The notes beneath the pieces are model-generated. The model made no database searches. It saw only the letters and a list, made by a program, of their open reading frames with translations, and was not told where the DNA came from. Of a stretch of DNA of 43,761 nt, positions 39,827 through 43,761 are shown one piece after another; position 1 is the stretch's first letter; every line of letters begins with the position of its first letter. Origin of the DNA: an uncultured Cellvibrionales bacterium. Its GTDB lineage: Bacteria; Pseudomonadota; Gammaproteobacteria; Pseudomonadales; Porticoccaceae. The position numbers and the translations under genes were made by a program. The stretch is taken from NCBI GenBank assembly GCA_913062605.1, contig CAJXWQ010000015.1, forward strand, positions 1 to 43,761. Reading direction: 5' to 3'.

Positions 39827-40648
39827 ATGATGGGTGAACGCATGGTAACAGTAGTGAGAAAACAATCGGCACCATGCTTGATTATGTGGATTCTCTCCGC
39901 ATTATTAATGACGGGTTGTACCACCACGACTACTACAGATGGCGTAAAAAAAGAGCCTGCCGATAATAATAAAATACTGGAAAACCGTATTCAGTTGGCA
40001 TTAGGTTATATGTCAAAAGGTGACCATGAAGGTGCCCGGCAGAATTTGAATAAAGCGATGAAGGTGAACAGCCGTTCTCCAGAGCTTCACGATGTCTGGG
40101 CATTGTTGTATCAGAAGGAAAGAGAGTTTGGTGAAGCTGAGGCACACTATAAAAAGGCTCTGACTTACAACCCATTATTCACTCGGGGTCGTAGTAACTA
40201 TGGTCTTTTTCTTCTCCGTCAGGGCCGTTATGAGGAAGCTTATCACCAGTTTTCCAAAGGGGCTGAAGATTTGGGTTACCCCCGGAGAGCGGAATTATTC
40301 TACAAGGTGGGTATATCTGCGTTAAAACTCGGTAAATTGGCTGAAGCAGAAAATGCCTTCACCCGAGCCGCAGTATTAAACCCCCAATTGTCTGTCGCCT
40401 ACCTTGAACTGGCTGATCTCACCTACAATCGCGGAGATTACCCAAAGGCCAAGCAACTGTTAAATGAGTATAACAATACCAAGAGAGGCCCCAGTTCTAG
40501 GGGGCTTTGGTTAGGAGTAAGGTTGGAACGCAGTTTAGGAAATAAGGATGCTGAAGCAAGCCAGGGTTTGGCATTAAGAAATTTATTCCCCGATTCCCGA
40601 GAAAATCAGGAATATCAGAACTGGCTGAACAATGAGCAAAAAAAATAA
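39827..40648 (+). CDS. pilW: Type IV pilus biogenesis/stability lipoprotein PilW (PilF)
   Basis: This lipoprotein is the pilotin-like TPR protein needed for multimerisation of the PilQ secretin in the outer membrane; it is called PilF in Pseudomonas. The 273-residue product has a signal peptide with lipobox LMTGC, then tetratricopeptide repeats from about residue 50 to 240 (for example ALGYMSKGDHEGARQNLNKAMKVN and AEAHYKKALTYNPLFTRGRSNYG). The first ATG (39827) gives a long n-region; ATG 39842 is also possible. It overlaps rodZ by 17 bases. The rlmN-pilF neighbourhood is that of Pseudomonas. Confidence 0.93.
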   Translation: MMGERMVTVVRKQSAPCLIMWILSALLMTGCTTTTTTDGVKKEPADNNKILENRIQLALGYMSKGDHEGARQNLNKAMKVNSRSPELHDVWALLYQKEREFGEAEAHYKKALTYNPLFTRGRSNYGLFLLRQGRYEEAYHQFSKGAEDLGYPRRAELFYKVGISALKLGKLAEAENAFTRAAVLNPQLSVAYLELADLTYNRGDYPKAKQLLNEYNNTKRGPSSRGLWLGVRLERSLGNKDAEASQGLALRNLFPDSRENQEYQNWLNNEQKK

Positions 40649-41492
40649 TAAAGACGAACAGGCTTTAGAGCCATTTGATCAGGTTCCTCCAGGGGAATTG
40701 TTACGCCGAGCTCGAAGAGAAAAGGGCATGGCGGCTGAAGAAGTTATTCTCAACTTGGGGATAACCCAGACTGTACTAAATGCGCTTGAGAATGACGAAT
40801 ATGAGCACTTGCCAGCACCCTTGTATGTGAAAGGGTATATGAGACGCTATTGCTCAATACTCAGTATTCCTGATGATGAGATACTGGCTGGTTTTGAAAA
40901 TTTGATGCGGACACAGGATGTCCAGCAAGGGGAGCCCAAGATTAGATTGATGGGTGAGCCTGCGAAGAAGTTTGGACAATGGAAGTTTATTGCGGCTTTA
41001 GTACTGGCTTTACTGGCAGTCGTGTTGTTTTGGATGACAAAGTCGAGTGATGGTGCGGAATTAGGTTTGCTCGAAAGTCAGCCGTCCATGTCAACCGTAC
41101 TCACGCAACATAAAAGTTTAACACTGACGCCAGCACTACCGATTGAGTCTCTAGATAATGAGAGGCTAGTTAATAGTAATGATAGTTTTATAGATGAAGA
41201 TAGTTCAACAGCGGATGATCAGGCTACCATGCCCGTTGCGCCTGAGCCCCAAAGGTTACAGATTAAGGTTATCCAGCAAAGCTGGGTTGAAGTGTTAGAT
41301 GCTAGGGGCGATGTTTTAATTGCAGACCTGAAACCTTCTGGCTCCAGAGTGGATATCATTGGAATGCCACCATTTGACGTTGTACTAGGCTATGCGCCAG
41401 GTGTTGAATTGAACTATGCGGGACAGCAGGTGCCAGTGGATTCCATTGGTACTGACAATACAGTCACGTTGAAAATTGGTGATGAGAGTTAA
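40632..41492 (+). CDS. rodZ: Cytoskeletal protein RodZ
   Basis: RodZ links MreB filaments to the inner membrane and the elongation machinery. The 286-residue protein has an N-terminal helix-turn-helix domain of the Xre-like HTH_25 type (residues 20-90, PGELLRRARREKGMAAEEVILNLGITQTVLNALE, then APLYVKGYMRRYCSIL), one membrane helix (about 117-136), a variable linker, and a C-terminal DUF4115 domain (about 205-280, IQQSWVEVLDARGDVL). Its start lies inside the pilW end. It is followed by ispG after 84 bases. Confidence 0.94.
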   Translation: MSKKNNKDEQALEPFDQVPPGELLRRARREKGMAAEEVILNLGITQTVLNALENDEYEHLPAPLYVKGYMRRYCSILSIPDDEILAGFENLMRTQDVQQGEPKIRLMGEPAKKFGQWKFIAALVLALLAVVLFWMTKSSDGAELGLLESQPSMSTVLTQHKSLTLTPALPIESLDNERLVNSNDSFIDEDSSTADDQATMPVAPEPQRLQIKVIQQSWVEVLDARGDVLIADLKPSGSRVDIIGMPPFDVVLGYAPGVELNYAGQQVPVDSIGTDNTVTLKIGDES

Positions 41493-41576
41493 GTTGAAAA
41501 TATATCGGATGGTGTTTGAGAAACACATGTTAAGGCACACTGGTTTAGGGAACTCAGTTTTAAGGAACAGAGCTTA

Positions 41577-42689
41577 ATGCACTTTGAATCACCAATCTCC
41601 CGGAGAAAATCACGGCAAATTATGGTGGGCAATGTGCCCGTAGGTGGCGATGCGCCTATTTCTATCCAGAGCATGACAAATACTGAAACCACTGATGTTG
41701 AAGCGACAGTTGCACAAATTGGCCGCCTGGTGTCTGCTGGTGCTGATATTGTGCGTGTGTCAGTACCGTCTATGGATGCTGCAGAGGCATTTGGTGCTAT
41801 TCGTCAGAAGGTAGATGTCCCCTTAGTAGCTGATATCCATTTTGATTACCGCATTGCTTTACGTGTCGCTGACTTGGGTGTTGATTGTTTACGAATCAAT
41901 CCGGGAAATATTGGTCGTGAGAAGCGTATACAAGCGGTGGTAGACAAGGCTCGAGACCTCAATATCCCAATTCGAATCGGTGTTAACGCGGGATCCTTAG
42001 AAAAGGACTTGCAAAAGAAGTACGGTGAGCCAACCCCGGATGCGTTGGTCGAATCCGCCATGCGTCATGTGGAAATTCTCGATAGCCTTAACTTTCACAA
42101 CTTTAAACTCAGTCTGAAGGCCTCAGATATTTTTATGGCTGTGGCGGCCTACCGAAAAATTGCGACTATGATTGATAACCCTCTTCATTTGGGTATCACT
42201 GAGGCCGGCGGTTTGAGAGGTGGCACTGTCAAGTCCTCCATTGGCTTGGGGTTGTTGCTGATGGATGGTATTGGTGACACTCTTAGGGTTTCTCTCGCGG
42301 CCGATCCTGTAGAAGAGGTGAAAGTCGGTTGGGATATGTTGAAAAGTCTTAAACTACGCAGTAAAGGCATCAACTTTATTGCCTGCCCAAGTTGCTCCAG
42401 GCAAAATTTTGATGTGGTTAAGACCATGAATGAACTGGAGACGCGGCTGGAAGATATCACTGTTCCTATGGACGTGGCTGTCATTGGTTGTATCGTCAAT
42501 GGTCCGGGTGAGGCTAAAGAAGTTGATTTGGGGTTAACCGGTGGTACACCTAATAATCTGATCTATATCGATGGTGAACCGAGTCAAAAGCTGCCCCAGG
42601 AAAATTTAGTTGATGAACTCGAACAGTTAATTCGCTCAAAGGCGTGCAAGAAAGCTGAACAACAAGAAAATTTGATAGCGAAATCTTAA
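41577..42689 (+). CDS. ispG: 4-hydroxy-3-methylbut-2-enyl diphosphate synthase (IspG)
   Basis: IspG reduces MEcPP to HMBPP, the penultimate MEP-pathway step, using a [4Fe-4S] cluster. The 370-residue protein (E. coli 372) has [15 protein letters not shown] near the start, [29 protein letters not shown], and the cluster cysteines in CPSCSR and [12 protein letters not shown]. The ATG at 41577 follows AAGGAAC. Its stop overlaps the hisS start by one base (TAATG). It depends on the Fe-S machinery encoded a few kilobases upstream. Confidence 0.98.
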   Translation: MHFESPISRRKSRQIMVGNVPVGGDAPISIQSMTNTETTDVEATVAQIGRLVSAGADIVRVSVPSMDAAEAFGAIRQKVDVPLVADIHFDYRIALRVADLGVDCLRINPGNIGREKRIQAVVDKARDLNIPIRIGVNAGSLEKDLQKKYGEPTPDALVESAMRHVEILDSLNFHNFKLSLKASDIFMAVAAYRKIATMIDNPLHLGITEAGGLRGGTVKSSIGLGLLLMDGIGDTLRVSLAADPVEEVKVGWDMLKSLKLRSKGINFIACPSCSRQNFDVVKTMNELETRLEDITVPMDVAVIGCIVNGPGEAKEVDLGLTGGTPNNLIYIDGEPSQKLPQENLVDELEQLIRSKACKKAEQQENLIAKS

Positions 42690-43761
42690 TGAAAAAAATT
42701 CAATCAATTCGGGGCATGAATGACTTGCTCCCCGAAGACTCTCCCCGTTGGCAATATCTAGAAGAGACGGTAGCTAAACTGTTATCCGGTTATGGTTATC
42801 GGGAAATTCGGTTTCCCATTTTGGAACCTACAGAATTGTTCAAACGTTCGATTGGTGAAGTTACCGATATCGTTGAGAAGGAGATGTATACCTTCGACGA
42901 TCGAAATGGTGACAGTATGACGCTCCGTCCAGAGGGAACGGCGGGCTGTGTTCGTGCCTGTGAGCAGAATAGCCTGACCCATAACCAAATTCAACGTCTA
43001 TGGTATCAAGGTCCCATGTTTCGCTATGAGCGGCCCCAGAAAGGTAGACTTCGGCAATTCCACCAGATTGGTGTAGAGGTATTCGGACTGGAAGGGCCGG
43101 ATATTGATGCAGAACTGATCACCATGACTTGGCGAATGTGGCAGCAGCTTGGTGTCGCCAATGTTGTGACATTACAGCTGAACTCATTGGGTACGACTGA
43201 GTCCCGTGGTCGTTATCGCAATGCCCTGGTGGAATACCTACAGCAGCGTAAAGGGCAATTAGATGAAGATAGTCAGCGTCGCCTTTTAACGAATCCAATG
43301 CGTATTCTCGACAGTAAAAATCAAGAGACACAATTACTGCTCAACGATGCACCAGTGTTACATGATTTTCTCGATGAAGAGTCACAGCAGCATTTTGAGA
43401 AGCTTTGTGAGTTGCTAGATGCTGTTGGTGTTCCCTACCAAATCAATCCTAGATTGGTCCGTGGGCTCGATTATTATGGCAAAACAGTCTTTGAGTGGGT
43501 GACAGACTCACTTGGTGCGCAAGGGACTATTTGTGCCGGTGGTCGCTACAATGGCTTAGTAGAACAGCTGGGTGGTAAAAGTACGCCTGCAGTCGGTTTT
43601 GCTATGGGTATTGAGCGGTTAGTATTGCTGCTTGACGCGGCTGGCGTGGTACCTGATAGTATCGCCCGGCAATTGGACGTCTACCTGGTTGTTACCGGGG
43701 ATGTACAGGCGCAGGCCCTTCAGTTGGGTGAGGTTCTTCGCACAAAATGTCCGGGCCTGAG
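42689..43761 (+). CDS. hisS: Histidyl-tRNA synthetase, 3' truncated by window end
   Basis: HisS charges tRNA-His. About 357 of roughly 425 residues are visible. The frame begins [21 protein letters not shown] and shows the class II motifs: [28 protein letters not shown] (motif 2 lead-in), [21 protein letters not shown], the histidine-specific [24 protein letters not shown], and motif 3 AMGIERL. The anticodon-binding domain starts near residue 330 ([14 protein letters not shown]) and is cut off. Its ATG overlaps the ispG stop. Confidence 0.97.
   Translation, partial: MKKIQSIRGMNDLLPEDSPRWQYLEETVAKLLSGYGYREIRFPILEPTELFKRSIGEVTDIVEKEMYTFDDRNGDSMTLRPEGTAGCVRACEQNSLTHNQIQRLWYQGPMFRYERPQKGRLRQFHQIGVEVFGLEGPDIDAELITMTWRMWQQLGVANVVTLQLNSLGTTESRGRYRNALVEYLQQRKGQLDEDSQRRLLTNPMRILDSKNQETQLLLNDAPVLHDFLDEESQQHFEKLCELLDAVGVPYQINPRLVRGLDYYGKTVFEWVTDSLGAQGTICAGGRYNGLVEQLGGKSTPAVGFAMGIERLVLLLDAAGVVPDSIARQLDVYLVVTGDVQAQALQLGEVLRTKCPGL

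Overview
The window is a stretch of gammaproteobacterial chromosome made almost entirely of core genes. Gene content and order (dxr-rseP-bamA-skp-lpxD-fabZ-lpxA-lpxB-rnhB-dnaE-accA, then tilS-pyrG-kdsA-eno-ftsB-ispD-ispF-truD-pcm-nlpD-rpoS, then suhB/trmJ-iscRSUA-hscBA-fdx-iscX-ndk-rlmN-pilW-rodZ-ispG-hisS) are closest to what I know from Pseudomonas and related marine gammaproteobacteria. PilW/PilF between rlmN and rodZ, and the ispG-hisS junction, fit this. Base composition looks moderate, not GC-rich, so a marine Cellvibrionales-type organism is a reasonable guess. I cannot name a genus. No tRNA, rRNA, insertion sequence, CRISPR array or prophage is visible.

Layout. 1-13953: an uninterrupted plus-strand envelope, lipid A and replication block, starting inside dxr and ending with accA. 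14019-15335: a lone minus-strand gene for a sensor-only AcoR-like protein with an unusual N-terminal domain. 15688-22754: tilS, pyrG, kdsA, eno (followed by a good terminator), ftsB, ispD, ispF. 22755-23852: a small accessory patch with a minus-strand class I glutamine amidotransferase and a possible 48-codon ORF. 23853-28619: truD, pcm, a DUF368/PopT-type membrane protein, nlpD and rpoS; surE, usual between truD and pcm, is missing. 28671-30471: divergent suhB and trmJ. 30519-36121: the complete isc operon with a recognisable IscR-type promoter/operator and a terminator-like double hairpin between iscA and hscB. 36160-38058: a PAS-SGDEF-EAL cyclic-di-GMP protein directly behind iscX. 38208-43761: ndk, rlmN, pilW, rodZ, ispG and the start of hisS, cut by the window edge.

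Functionally the genes serve outer-membrane biogenesis (BamA, Skp, LpxD/A/B, KdsA, RseP), isoprenoid precursor synthesis (Dxr, IspD, IspF, IspG), undecaprenyl phosphate use and cell division (DUF368, NlpD, FtsB, RodZ), fatty acid synthesis (FabZ, AccA), Fe-S cluster assembly (isc) with three Fe-S or radical-SAM clients nearby (RlmN, IspG, ferredoxin), and stationary-phase control (RpoS). I found no convincing new multi-gene system. The points most worth a second look are the AcoR-like fusion protein, the cyclic-di-GMP gene at the end of the isc operon, a 14-bp perfect terminator-like inverted repeat inside the start of rlmN, and the iscA-hscB attenuator-like structure.
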